From Pelagibius sp. CAU 1746 (lineage in GTDB: Bacteria > Pseudomonadota > Alphaproteobacteria > Kiloniellales > Kiloniellaceae), in contig NZ_JBDOQT010000001.1 of assembly GCF_039839785.1 (NCBI RefSeq), forward strand, positions 2,046,001 to 2,110,000: a stretch of DNA of 64,000 nt. The letters are read 5' to 3'. The position numbers and the translations under genes are program-made. The notes below the pieces were generated by a model. That model ran no database searches, was not told the DNA's origin, and saw only the letters and a program-made list of their open reading frames with translations. Positions 19,661-28,378 of the stretch are shown here, in pieces. The first letter of the stretch is position 1, and each line of letters begins with the position of its first letter.

Positions 19661-20604
19661 TGGTACGTGATCCTGGGGTCGAGCCAGCTATAGGCCAGAT
19701 CGGCCAGCAGGTTGGCCAGCAGGGTGGTCAGCGTCGCCAGCAGCAGGCCGGCCAGGGCGACGTTATAGTCGTTGCCGATGACCGCGTCGAAGATCGTCTT
19801 GCCCATGCCCAGATAGGCGAAGATCTGCTCGGTGATCAGCGCGCCGGAGAAGAGGTTGCCCATCTGCAGCGCCAGTATGGTGATCACCGGGATCATGGCG
19901 TTGCGCAGCACGTGGCCCAGCACCACCTGGCGGCCGCTGAGACCCTTGGCCAGCGCCGTGCGCACATAGTCCTGGCGCAGGGCCTCTATGGCGGCGGCGC
20001 GCATGAAGCGGATGACGCCGCCCACCGTGGCAATGGTCAGCGCCATCACCGGCAGCGCCAGGTAGCGCAGATCGGCCCAGAAGTCCCGGCCATCGCCCAT
20101 GCCACCGGCGGGCAGCCAGCCCAGGGTGACGGCGAAGAGGATGATCAGCAGGATGGCGAGCCAGAAAGGCGGCACCGAGATGCCGGCGAAGGCGATGAGG
20201 TTGATGGCGTGGTCGACCGGGCTCTGCGGGCGCGTCGCGGCGTAGATCCCTGCGGGCAGGGCGATGGCCAGGGCCAGCAGGAAGCTGAGCCCCATGAGGA
20301 CCACGGTGTTGCCCAGGCGCGGCAGCAGGATATCAAGGGCCGGCTGGTTGTAGAGCCGCGAATAGCCGAAGTCGCCGGAGAGAGCGTTGCCGAGCCAGGC
20401 CAGGTAGCGCTCGAGGATCGGCCGGTCGAGGCCGTAGATGGCGCGCAGGCGCTCGGCCTCCGCCGGGGTCATCTCCGGGTCGGAGAAGATCATGATGTCG
20501 ATGGGATCGCCCGGCATGAGGCCGATGAGCCAGTAGATCACCAGCGACATGACGGCCAGCACAAAGAGCGATTCGATCAGCCGCCGGGCGAGATAGGAGA
20601 GCAT
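19657..20604 (-). CDS. peptide ABC transporter permease, DppB type (second cassette)
   Basis: A 315-residue permease. The N-terminal helix (RLIESLFVLAVMSLVIYWL), the RLRAIYGLDRPILERYLAWL periplasmic segment and the coupling loop DYVRTALAKGLSGRQVV all fit the DppB/OppB family. It starts seven bases after the stop of the binding-protein gene and overlaps the DppC-type gene by four bases, so the three genes form a tight operon read leftwards from 22288. Confidence 0.92.
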   Translation of the reverse strand: MLSYLARRLIESLFVLAVMSLVIYWLIGLMPGDPIDIMIFSDPEMTPAEAERLRAIYGLDRPILERYLAWLGNALSGDFGYSRLYNQPALDILLPRLGNTVVLMGLSFLLALAIALPAGIYAATRPQSPVDHAINLIAFAGISVPPFWLAILLIILFAVTLGWLPAGGMGDGRDFWADLRYLALPVMALTIATVGGVIRFMRAAAIEALRQDYVRTALAKGLSGRQVVLGHVLRNAMIPVITILALQMGNLFSGALITEQIFAYLGMGKTIFDAVIGNDYNVALAGLLLATLTTLLANLLADLAYSWLDPRITYQ

Positions 20605-20611
20605 GCTTCGC

Positions 20612-22288
20612 TCAGCGCCCCTCGACGCTCCACTCCTCGACCCACAGCGTCGAAGAGGCCTGCTGTCCCGTCGGGCGCAGGCCCTTCAGCCATTTCGGCA
20701 GGATGTAGGGATTGGCGCGCCAATAGAGCGGGATCACCGGCACCTCCTCGGCATAGATCTCCTGCAGGCGGTGCCACATCTGCTCGCGCTTGGAACGGTC
20801 GAGCTCCAGGTTGATGGCTTCGATGAGCTCGTCCATCTCGGCGTTCCTGAAGCCGGTGTAGTTCTGCCCCGACCAGCCGTTTGCCTCGGTGGGAATCTCC
20901 TCGGAATGCAGGGTGGAGCGCGGTACGTTCTCCGGCGACGAGCCCCAGGCGAACATGGCGAGGCCGGTGAAGCGGCGTTCGTGCACGGTCTGGCCGAAGA
21001 ACACGCGCGGCGGCTCGTTGCGCACGCGCACGTCGATGCCGAGCTGTTTCCACTGGCTCTGCAGCACCTGCTGCACCAGCTCGCGCACGCGGTTGCCGGC
21101 GGTGGTCATGAACTCGAGCTGCAGGGTCTCCCCCGCCGCGTTGTGGCGCAGGCCCTGCTTCATCTCACTCCAGCCGGCGGCCTCCAGCAGCTCGGCGGCC
21201 CTGGCCGGATCGTAGGGATAGGTCTTCACGTCCTCGGAATAGACCCAGTCCAGCGGCGAGACGCTGGTGTGGGCGACCGGCTGGCGGCCCTCGAAGAGGC
21301 GCTCGTTGATGGCCTCGCGGTCGATGCCGTAGAGCAGCGCCTGGCGTACCCGCTTGTCGGCCAGGATCGGGTTGTCGAGCATGACGTCGATGTGCTCGTA
21401 CAGCAGCCCCGGCTTGTAGATGACATCGAAGCGGTCGCCGTGGCGTTTCTCGAAGGCCAGCGCCTGGTCGAGGGTGAGGCCCAACTCGCCGGAGATCATG
21501 TCGATGTTGCCGGACAGCAGGTTCGCCTCCAGCGCCGTCGTCTTCTCGATGATCAGCACGGTGATGCGCGTGAAGGCGGGGGCTTTGCCCCACCAGGTCT
21601 CGTTGGGCTCCAGCACCACGCGCGAGCCCGGGACGACCTCGGTGATGCGGTAGGGGCCGTAGTAGAGCGCCTTGTCGGTCGGGTCGGTGTCGAAGGTGGT
21701 GCGGTTGCGGTAGTCCTCCGGCGCCGTGTCGAAAATCGGCTCTTCGATGTGCGCGGGCAGGATGCGGAAGTCGTTGATCGCCGCATACTCGAAGGAGATG
21801 CGGTCGGCGTGCAGGACGAAGGTCTTGTCGTCGATCACGTCGATGGCGTGGATACGCTTGTAGAGCTCCAGGTTGCCGATGCCGGCGGTGGGATGGCGCC
21901 CCGCCTTCCAGGTGAAAAGCACGTCCTTGGTGGTGACCGGCGTACCGTCGCCCCAGGTGGCGTCGGGCCGCAGGCTGTAGGTGAGGGCGATGCCCCGCCC
22001 GTCGCCCGCGCCCTCGACGCCCGGCGGCAGGTCTTCGGGCACCGCCGTTCCCGCTTCGATCGACGGCAGCTCGGTGCAAAGCATGCAGATCAGCTCCCAC
22101 TGCTGATCGTAGACCGTCATCGGCCGGCGGGTCATGGAGGCGACGTAGGATTTGGCGACCGAGGGCTCGCGGCTGGGATGCAGGGTGGTGGGATACTGGG
22201 AGATGCCGATGCGCAATTCTTCGGCGGCGGCGGGCGGCCACGCAAAGGCGGCCAGCGCCAGGAAGAACGTCAGTATCAGCTTGCGCAT
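20612..22288 (-). CDS. peptide ABC transporter substrate-binding protein (second cassette)
   Basis: A 558-residue SBP_bac_5 protein with a short signal peptide (MRKLILTFFLALAAFAWPPAAA) and mature start EELRIGISQYPTTLHPS. The phrases YSLRPDATWGDGTPVTTKDV and KRVRQALLYGIDREAINERL are diagnostic of the family. ATG 22288 is preceded by AGAGGAAAAG; an in-frame extension to 22384 has no signal-peptide logic. It probably delivers peptides or similar ligands to the DppBC-type pair encoded just downstream. The only ATPase pair of this class in the window is at 13255-15322. Confidence 0.92.
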   Translation of the reverse strand: MRKLILTFFLALAAFAWPPAAAEELRIGISQYPTTLHPSREPSVAKSYVASMTRRPMTVYDQQWELICMLCTELPSIEAGTAVPEDLPPGVEGAGDGRGIALTYSLRPDATWGDGTPVTTKDVLFTWKAGRHPTAGIGNLELYKRIHAIDVIDDKTFVLHADRISFEYAAINDFRILPAHIEEPIFDTAPEDYRNRTTFDTDPTDKALYYGPYRITEVVPGSRVVLEPNETWWGKAPAFTRITVLIIEKTTALEANLLSGNIDMISGELGLTLDQALAFEKRHGDRFDVIYKPGLLYEHIDVMLDNPILADKRVRQALLYGIDREAINERLFEGRQPVAHTSVSPLDWVYSEDVKTYPYDPARAAELLEAAGWSEMKQGLRHNAAGETLQLEFMTTAGNRVRELVQQVLQSQWKQLGIDVRVRNEPPRVFFGQTVHERRFTGLAMFAWGSSPENVPRSTLHSEEIPTEANGWSGQNYTGFRNAEMDELIEAINLELDRSKREQMWHRLQEIYAEEVPVIPLYWRANPYILPKWLKGLRPTGQQASSTLWVEEWSVEGR

Positions 22289-22469
22289 GCCTTTTCCTCT
22301 CCGCCCCCTGGCGATTCCGGGACTCCATCCTAACCGACAGGCGCGGCGCCGCGAAGGGGCTGTGGGACCCCCTCGGCGCCGCAAGGGATTGGTTGGAAAT
22401 CACCTTTCGGTGATTATATGGAGAATTGAGAGCGCAAAGGCGCTGCACGGCAGGAGAAATGGTCTCGGG

Positions 22470-23609
22470 ATGAACGGACGCGGCATCACCCTTTTCGAAC
22501 TGCTCGGCTTCAAGATACGGGTCGACATCAGCTGGATTTTCCTCGCCCTGCTGGTGACCTGGTCCCTGGCCAAGGGCGTCTTTCCGGCCTGGTACGCGGA
22601 CGAGGGCCTGAGCCAGGCGGCCTTCTGGTGGATGGGCATCGCCGGTATGGCGGGCCTGGTCTTCTCCCTGATCTTCCACGAGCTCTCGCACTCCCTGGTG
22701 GCGCGGCGCTACGGCCTGCCGATCAAGGGCATCACCCTGTTCATCTTCGGCGGGGTCGCCGAGATGACCGAGGAGCCGAAGAGCGCCAAGGTCGAGTTCT
22801 GGATGGCCATCGCCGGACCCATCGCCAGCTTCTTCCTGGCGCTGGCCTTCTGGCTGCTGGCCGGTTTGGGCCGGGCGCAGGGGCTGCCGGTGCCGGTCAC
22901 CGGCGTGCTGGGCTACCTCGCCTTCATCAACCTGCTGCTCGGCGGTTTCAACCTGATCCCGGCCTTTCCCATGGATGGCGGGCGGGTCTTGCGCGCCGCC
23001 CTGTGGCACTGGCGCGGCGACTTCCGCCAGGCCACCCGCATCGCCTCGGGCGCCGGCAAGGGCTTCGGCATGGCGCTGATGCTGCTGGGGCTGCTCAGCG
23101 TGGTGACCGGCAACTTCATCGGCGGCATGTGGTGGTTCCTCATCGGGCTCTTCGTGCGCGGCGCCGCCGAGGCCTCCTACCAGCAGATGATCACCCGCCG
23201 CCTCTTCGAGGGTGAGCCGGTGCGCCGTTTTATGACCCACGAAACCGTCGCCGTGCCGCCGGATCTGCCGCTGGCCGCCTTCGTCGAGGACTACGTCTAC
23301 GAGTACCACTACGACCTCTTCCCCGTGGTCGCGGAGGGCCACCTCCTCGGCGCCATCTCGGCGCGCCAGGTGAAGACGGTGCCGCGTGAGGCCTGGCCCT
23401 ACCGCCGCGTCGACGAACTGATGGCGCCCTGCACCGAGGAGAACACCGTCGACCCCGGCATGGACGCCATCGAGGCCATGGCCCTGATGCGCCGCACGGG
23501 GGCCAGCCGCCTGATCGTCGCCGTCGGCGACCGGCTGGTCGGCATCGTGGTGCTGAAGGACATGCTGGAACTGTTCAGCCTGAAGATGGACCTGGAGGGC
23601 CAGGGCTAG
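22470..23609 (+). CDS. site-2 protease family metalloprotease with C-terminal CBS domains
   Basis: A 379-residue membrane protease of the M50 group. Zinc ligands are in HELSH (H70, E71, H74) and the third ligand in NLIPAFPMDGGR (D169). Six or so membrane helices fill residues 18-235. The rest holds a pair of CBS motifs (FMTHETVAVPPDLPLAAFVE and LMAPCTEENTVDPGMDAIEA), a domain order common in SpoIVFB/Rip1-like proteases, where CBS domains may sense nucleotides. AGGAG lies 13 bases before ATG 22470, a slightly long spacing. It cleaves an unknown membrane substrate. The next gene starts 20 bp on. Confidence 0.92.
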   Translation: MNGRGITLFELLGFKIRVDISWIFLALLVTWSLAKGVFPAWYADEGLSQAAFWWMGIAGMAGLVFSLIFHELSHSLVARRYGLPIKGITLFIFGGVAEMTEEPKSAKVEFWMAIAGPIASFFLALAFWLLAGLGRAQGLPVPVTGVLGYLAFINLLLGGFNLIPAFPMDGGRVLRAALWHWRGDFRQATRIASGAGKGFGMALMLLGLLSVVTGNFIGGMWWFLIGLFVRGAAEASYQQMITRRLFEGEPVRRFMTHETVAVPPDLPLAAFVEDYVYEYHYDLFPVVAEGHLLGAISARQVKTVPREAWPYRRVDELMAPCTEENTVDPGMDAIEAMALMRRTGASRLIVAVGDRLVGIVVLKDMLELFSLKMDLEGQG

Positions 23610-23628
23610 CATATCGTCGGACGGGGAC

Positions 23629-24288
23629 ATGGCCGAGAGCTACATTACGCACCCGCAGTACAGCCGCGCCGAGCGCGTCGCCGACGGCGTGGTTCACGTA
23701 CTGGGCCTGGTCTTCGGGCTGGCGGCGGTCGTCTCCCTGGCCATCGCCGCCTGGCCCAGCAACGATCTGTTGCTGCACTTGGCGCTGGCGCTCTACGGCC
23801 TGGGCCTGCTGGCCATGCTCGGCTGCTCGGCGCTCTACAATCTTTCCAATCATGGCCGCTGGAAAGCGGTGTTCCGGCGCCTCGACCACGCCGCTATCTT
23901 CGTGATGATCGCCGGGACCTATACGCCCTTCATGGTGGTGGTGCTGGGCGACGCCTGGGGCTTAGGCCTGCTGGCCTTTGTCTGGGGTGTGGCGCTGGCC
24001 GGCGTGGCGCTGAAGCTGTTCTGGCCGAACCGCCTCGACCGCCTCTCCGTCGCCGCCTACCTGCTGCTCGGCTGGAGCATCGTGGTCGCGGCGGGGCCAC
24101 TGCTGAGCGCGATTTCCGTGCCGGGACTGGTGCTGCTGGCCGTCGGCGGCGGGCTCTACAGCCTGGGCGTGGTGTTCCACCTCTGGCAAAGGCTGCCCTA
24201 TCAGAACGCCATCTGGCACGCCTTCGTCCTGGCCGCCGCGGCCTGCCATTTCACCGCCGTGCTCAGCGAGGTGGCGATCGCCGGGTGA
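23629..24288 (+). CDS. hemolysin III family (HlyIII/YqfA, PAQR-like) membrane protein
   Basis: A 219-residue protein with about seven membrane helices. The N-terminal signature YSRAERVADGVVHVLG, the HAAIFVMIAGTYTPF stretch and the C-terminal HAFVLAAAACHF match the HlyIII/PAQR family, whose conserved His and Asp residues are thought to bind zinc; bacterial members have been linked to membrane homeostasis, and true haemolytic activity is doubtful. It is probably co-transcribed with the site-2 protease. Confidence 0.9.
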   Translation: MAESYITHPQYSRAERVADGVVHVLGLVFGLAAVVSLAIAAWPSNDLLLHLALALYGLGLLAMLGCSALYNLSNHGRWKAVFRRLDHAAIFVMIAGTYTPFMVVVLGDAWGLGLLAFVWGVALAGVALKLFWPNRLDRLSVAAYLLLGWSIVVAAGPLLSAISVPGLVLLAVGGGLYSLGVVFHLWQRLPYQNAIWHAFVLAAAACHFTAVLSEVAIAG

Positions 24289-24412
24289 GGCAGGGCGACA
24301 CATCGCTGTGGGCTTCAAGACCGGTTTCCGATCCTCCCCTCGGAGAGACCGGCGGCTCTCAAGGGTGGTCGGTCGCGCTTCAACCCTTGGGGGCGTTCGT
24401 GCCCAGGGTCGT

Positions 24413-26194
24413 CTATTCAGGAAACCCCGCCTTGTGCAGGCCCTCGAGGAAATGTTCGGCGTCTGAGGCAAGCCTGTACCGGCTGGCACGCTCCAGCGCC
24501 AAGTCCCGAGATGTGTAACGCGCGGACTCGTCAACGCCTGCTAGATCCCGCTGCTCGCAGCCGACGAACGCGTCGAGTTCCGTGCGGGCCTCGTCCTTGC
24601 GGTTCAGATATGCCAAGCAAGCAGCGAGGTAAGCATGACCTGGACGAAGCTGGGGACGGATCTTGCGGATGGCCCGCACCGCCGCTTCGTAGTCGCGACC
24701 GGAATAGAGCGCCAACCCCTCAAACCAGAAATACCAGCTCGGTGGAATCGGGTTCAAGCGCATAGCATCCCTGATCAATTTGAGGGCCTCCTCCCAACGG
24801 CCGAAATAGACCAGAATGTTGGCTCTGAAAGCGATCGCGTCGGCGTCGTTGGGGTTTAAGGCAACAGCGCGCTGGAACTCCATATCAGCTTCCGCATCCT
24901 GCCTGTGCTGGAAAAAGATGTAACCGAGGACCGCATGAGGCAAACCGTCGTATTCGTCGAGGGTCAAGGCACGCTGCGCCGCCTCGAAGGCCTCGTCCAG
25001 TGGCTTGTTCTGCCAATCCGCGAACACGTCCCAAACATCGGTCGCGGCGAGTAGTCCATGGGCTTGGGCGTATAACGGGTCGAGCTCGATGGCTTTGCGG
25101 AACTCCTCGCGCGCCACCACGTTTTCAATCCGGGTGAATCGCCGGAACCGCATGAGCCCCAGCAATAGGTGGTCATAAGCGGTCATGTTCGATGTCTGCT
25201 TGCGCCGGGCGCGCTCCGCGTCGGCCTCCGCCAGCCGACCCGGCAGTATCGAGACGATGGTCTGAGTGATCTCGTCCTGCAGCGCGAAGATATCCACCAG
25301 CTCGCGGTCGTAACGGTCGGCCCAGAGGTGGTTGCCGCTCGCCGCGTCGATGAGCTGCGCCGTTACCCGAACGCGATCGCCGGCTTTGCGTACGCTCCCC
25401 TCTACGACATAACGGACATTCAGGTCCGCTGCCACGTCCTGAACCTTGCAGTTGCGTCCCTTGTAGGTGAATGAAGAATTGCGAGCGATGACCAACATGC
25501 TGCGAAACCGAGCAAGCTCAGTAATAATGTCTTCAGTGATTCCGTCCGCAAAATACTCCTGCTCGGCGTCTCCGCTCATGTTCTCGAAGGGCAGAACGGC
25601 GATGGACGGCTTGTCGTGCGTGGTTCTCGGTTCAGCCACCCCTAGTGGCGGTGAGACGCATGGCGCCGGAGCAGTGGTCGACCAATGCCAAGTTCGCACA
25701 GGGAGCGAGATATTCTTGAGTGCCACCTCTTCGCCGCCAATGAATTCCGCATCAACCTTGCTACGCACCTGCTGGAAAGCGGCATCAGATAAGCAGATGC
25801 CATTCGGCTCGGCGATCTCTTGCAATCTCGCAGCGACGTTAACTCCGTCGCCGTAAAGGTCGTCACCGTCGACGATGATGTCGCCCACGTTGACCCCGAT
25901 ACGATATTCGATGCGATGTTCCGGGCGCTCGACGGCATTTGCCGCCACGACCGCAGTCTGCGCTTCCACCGCCCATTCGGCAGCGCTGACGACGCTCGGA
26001 AACTCCAATAGCAGGCCGTCACCCATCAGCTTGACGATGCGCCCACCGTAGTCCTCGATCATAGGAGCCACCAGCTCTTGGTAGCGGGCCTTGAGGCGGG
26101 AATGGGTGCCGGCCTCGTCTGCCTGCATGAGCCGAGAGTAACCCACGACGTCTGCCGAAACGATCGCCGCCAATTTCCGTTGCTGGCGCGCCAT
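24413..26194 (-). CDS. class III adenylate/guanylate cyclase with TolB-like domain and TPR repeats
   Basis: A 593-residue soluble signalling protein. The cyclase domain (residues 8-165) keeps both metal aspartates (ADVVGYS, D15; MGDG, D59), the transition-state pair in GVNVAARL (N119, R123) and a lysine at the purine site (K55), so it should be active. Residues 195-320 form the TolB-like domain common in rhizobial cyclases (SIAVLPFENMSGDAEQEYFA), followed by several TPR helices to the end. ATG 26194 follows GTG 26197 by one codon; either may be used. Base composition is visibly less GC-rich than in neighbouring genes, hinting at a different origin. Confidence 0.92.
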   Translation of the reverse strand: MARQQRKLAAIVSADVVGYSRLMQADEAGTHSRLKARYQELVAPMIEDYGGRIVKLMGDGLLLEFPSVVSAAEWAVEAQTAVVAANAVERPEHRIEYRIGVNVGDIIVDGDDLYGDGVNVAARLQEIAEPNGICLSDAAFQQVRSKVDAEFIGGEEVALKNISLPVRTWHWSTTAPAPCVSPPLGVAEPRTTHDKPSIAVLPFENMSGDAEQEYFADGITEDIITELARFRSMLVIARNSSFTYKGRNCKVQDVAADLNVRYVVEGSVRKAGDRVRVTAQLIDAASGNHLWADRYDRELVDIFALQDEITQTIVSILPGRLAEADAERARRKQTSNMTAYDHLLLGLMRFRRFTRIENVVAREEFRKAIELDPLYAQAHGLLAATDVWDVFADWQNKPLDEAFEAAQRALTLDEYDGLPHAVLGYIFFQHRQDAEADMEFQRAVALNPNDADAIAFRANILVYFGRWEEALKLIRDAMRLNPIPPSWYFWFEGLALYSGRDYEAAVRAIRKIRPQLRPGHAYLAACLAYLNRKDEARTELDAFVGCEQRDLAGVDESARYTSRDLALERASRYRLASDAEHFLEGLHKAGFPE

Positions 26195-26368
26195 CACTGG
26201 CCTCTCGTCTGTTGGCCTGTACTTGGAGGCTAGGCTTCTAGTACGACCGGGGCAATGGTCGAATCGAACTCCCGTTCATGGAATTTCTGCGCAACGCATG
26301 CGCGATAGGCGGCCGCCCGAGGTTCCGCCGACAGCGGGTATCGGCGCCATTTCGACCATGCTTGCCCT

Positions 26369-27190
26369 CTAATCCAGCAGGCGGGTGATGATGTAGCCGC
26401 CGGACTTTTCGTCGTGCTGCAGTTCCAGCAGCTTACGGTCCTCGGCCTCCTCCAGCAGCTGCCCGAAGGAACGGAAGCCGTGGTAGCTCTCGCTGAAGCC
26501 GGGCTTGCGGCGCTTCAGGGTCTGCTTGACCATGGAACCCCAGACCTTTTCCTGCTGGCCGCGTTCCTTGAACAGGTCGTCGATGACCTCGGTCACCAGG
26601 TCGAAAGCCTCCTGCTTCAGCATTTCCTCGCTGCTGGGTTTTTTCTTGGCCGTGCTCTTCTTGGCACTGCGCCGGCGCTTGGCCTTCTGCTGCTTGTCCG
26701 ACTCGCGGATCAGGTCGTCGTAGTAGATGAACTCGTGGCAGTTCGCGGTCAGCAGGTCCGAGGTCGAGTTCTTCACGCCGACGCCGATCACCGTCTTGTT
26801 GTTCTCGCGCAGCTTCGAGACCAGCGGCGAGAAGTCGGAGTCGCCGGAGATGATGACGAAGCTGTCGATGTGCGGCTTGGTGTAGCAGAGGTCCAGCGCG
26901 TCGACGACCAGGCGGATGTCGGCTGAGTTCTTGCCGGAGACACGCACGTGGGGAATCTCGATGAGCTCGAAGGCGGCCTCGTGCATGGGCGCCTTGAATT
27001 CCTTATAGCGCGCCCAGTCGCAGTAGGCCTTCTTGACGACGATATCGCCCTTCAGCAGCAGGCGCTCCAGCACCTTGGCGATATCGAAGGCGGCGTACTT
27101 GGCGTCCTTGACGCCCAGGGCCACGTTCTCGAAGTCGCAGAAGACGGCCATGTTCTGGGCCATGTTCTGAGTGGTGTCGCCTTCGCTCAT
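26369..27190 (-). CDS. NYN-domain (LabA/DUF88) putative RNase with C-terminal OST-HTH/LOTUS domain
   Basis: A 273-residue protein. The N-terminal PIN-like NYN fold has the acidic site intact: AVFCDFENV (D19), NSADIRLVVDAL (D91, D97) and ISGDSDFSPLV (D117, D119). A Lys/Arg-rich linker (residues 168-185) leads to an OST-HTH-like domain (KQEAFDLVTEVIDDLF to the end). NYN proteins are nucleases or RNA-processing factors and the OST-HTH domain binds RNA, so an RNA-turnover role is likely but unproven. GGAGAG before ATG 27190 supports this start over an upstream ATG at 27238. Confidence 0.88.
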   Translation of the reverse strand: MSEGDTTQNMAQNMAVFCDFENVALGVKDAKYAAFDIAKVLERLLLKGDIVVKKAYCDWARYKEFKAPMHEAAFELIEIPHVRVSGKNSADIRLVVDALDLCYTKPHIDSFVIISGDSDFSPLVSKLRENNKTVIGVGVKNSTSDLLTANCHEFIYYDDLIRESDKQQKAKRRRSAKKSTAKKKPSSEEMLKQEAFDLVTEVIDDLFKERGQQEKVWGSMVKQTLKRRKPGFSESYHGFRSFGQLLEEAEDRKLLELQHDEKSGGYIITRLLD

Positions 27191-27253
27191 AGTGCTCTCC
27201 GCCTTTGCTGTGCCGCCGGACCGTGCTGATGGGATCATAGGGCGCTATGGGCC

Positions 27254-28240
27254 TCACAGCCAGCCGCGTTCCCTGTAGTAGCGCAGCGCCCCCTCGTGGA
27301 GCGGTGCGCTGAGCCCGTCGGTGATCATCCGCTCCGGCATGAGATGCTGAAAGGCCGGATGCATGGCGCGGAAGGCGCTGAAGTTCTCGAAAACCGTTTT
27401 GGTGAGGGCATAGACGGTGTCGGCGTCGATCCTGGCGGAGGTGACGAGCGTCGCCCTGACGCCGAAGGTCTGTACGTCGCGGGGGTTGCCGGCATAGAGG
27501 CCGCCGGGGATCTCCATGCGGGAATAGAAGGGGTACTTCGCCACCAGGATGTCGATGGGCCGGCCCGAGACCTCGACCAGGACGGCGTCGCAGAGCCGCA
27601 CCGCTTGCTCGACCGAGTCGTTGGGATGGCCGACGATGTAGATCATGGCCTGGACCCGGTCGTGGCACAGCGCCAGGGACTGCTGGCTGGCCGGCAGTTC
27701 CTCGGCCAGGGTGAAGGTCGATTTTTCCCAGCCCATGGCGAGCATGACGATTTCCATGGTGCCGCGCTGGCCGGAACCCGGATTGCCGATGTTGACCCGC
27801 TTGCCGGCCAGGTCCTGCAGGCGGGCGATTTCCGCGTCGCGCCGGGCGACCAGGGTGAAGGGCTCGCCGTGGACCGAGAAGAGCGCCCTCAGACCGGAAT
27901 CCGGTTTGTCGGCGGAGAAACCGCCGGTCCCGTTCAGGGCATGGTACTGCCAGTCCGACTGGACCACCGCGAAGTCCAGCTTGCCGGCCCGCAGGTCGCG
28001 CAGGTTGGCAATGGAGCCGGCGGTCGGCAGCGCGCTGCAGGCCGGCACGGCGTCTTGCGAGCCCTGCGCCAGCAGGCGGCAGAGCGCGCGGCCGACCTGG
28101 AAGTAAACCCCGGCGCGGCTGCCCGTGCCGATGGTCACGCTGGGCTCGGCCGCGCGGGCCGGCGGGCTGGCGGCGCCGGCCGCCATGGCGGCGAGGACGG
28201 TTGTGAAAATCAGGCTGCGGGCGAGCGTGCGGGGCCTCAT
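27254..28240 (-). CDS. TAXI-family TRAP transporter solute-binding protein
   Basis: A 328-residue periplasmic binding protein. After the signal peptide (residues 1-31) the mature part starts SVTIGTGSRAGVYFQVGRAL, the TAXI hallmark, with GKLDFAVVQSDWQYHA and KRVNIGNPGSGQRGTMEIVM following. TAXI proteins feed dicarboxylates such as glutamate or 2-oxoglutarate to TRAP permeases, but no DctM/Q-type gene is adjacent, so it is an orphan or works with a distant permease. GGAGG before ATG 28240 favours this start over an ATG at 28264. Confidence 0.9.
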   Translation of the reverse strand: MRPRTLARSLIFTTVLAAMAAGAASPPARAAEPSVTIGTGSRAGVYFQVGRALCRLLAQGSQDAVPACSALPTAGSIANLRDLRAGKLDFAVVQSDWQYHALNGTGGFSADKPDSGLRALFSVHGEPFTLVARRDAEIARLQDLAGKRVNIGNPGSGQRGTMEIVMLAMGWEKSTFTLAEELPASQQSLALCHDRVQAMIYIVGHPNDSVEQAVRLCDAVLVEVSGRPIDILVAKYPFYSRMEIPGGLYAGNPRDVQTFGVRATLVTSARIDADTVYALTKTVFENFSAFRAMHPAFQHLMPERMITDGLSAPLHEGALRYYRERGWL

Positions 28241-28289
28241 GCGCCTGGCCTCCGAGAATCTCATTTTTGATAATGAAGTCTGCTGCTTA

Positions 28290-28351
28290 CGAAATCTCCG
28301 GTGAGCGGCAAACTGTCAGTCAGACCCTAACAAAGCCTGAAGGAGATTTCG
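28290..28351. promoter_or_regulatory. 10-bp inverted repeat between hemerythrin and TAXI genes
   Basis: CGAAATCTCC at 28290-28299 is the exact reverse complement of GGAGATTTCG at 28342-28351, 42 bases apart. It lies just downstream of the hemerythrin stop and upstream of the TAXI gene. It may form a long stem-loop in a minus-strand transcript or bind a regulator. Confidence 0.4.
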
Positions 28352-28378
28352 ATGGGCAGGCCGAAAAAAGACGGGGGG

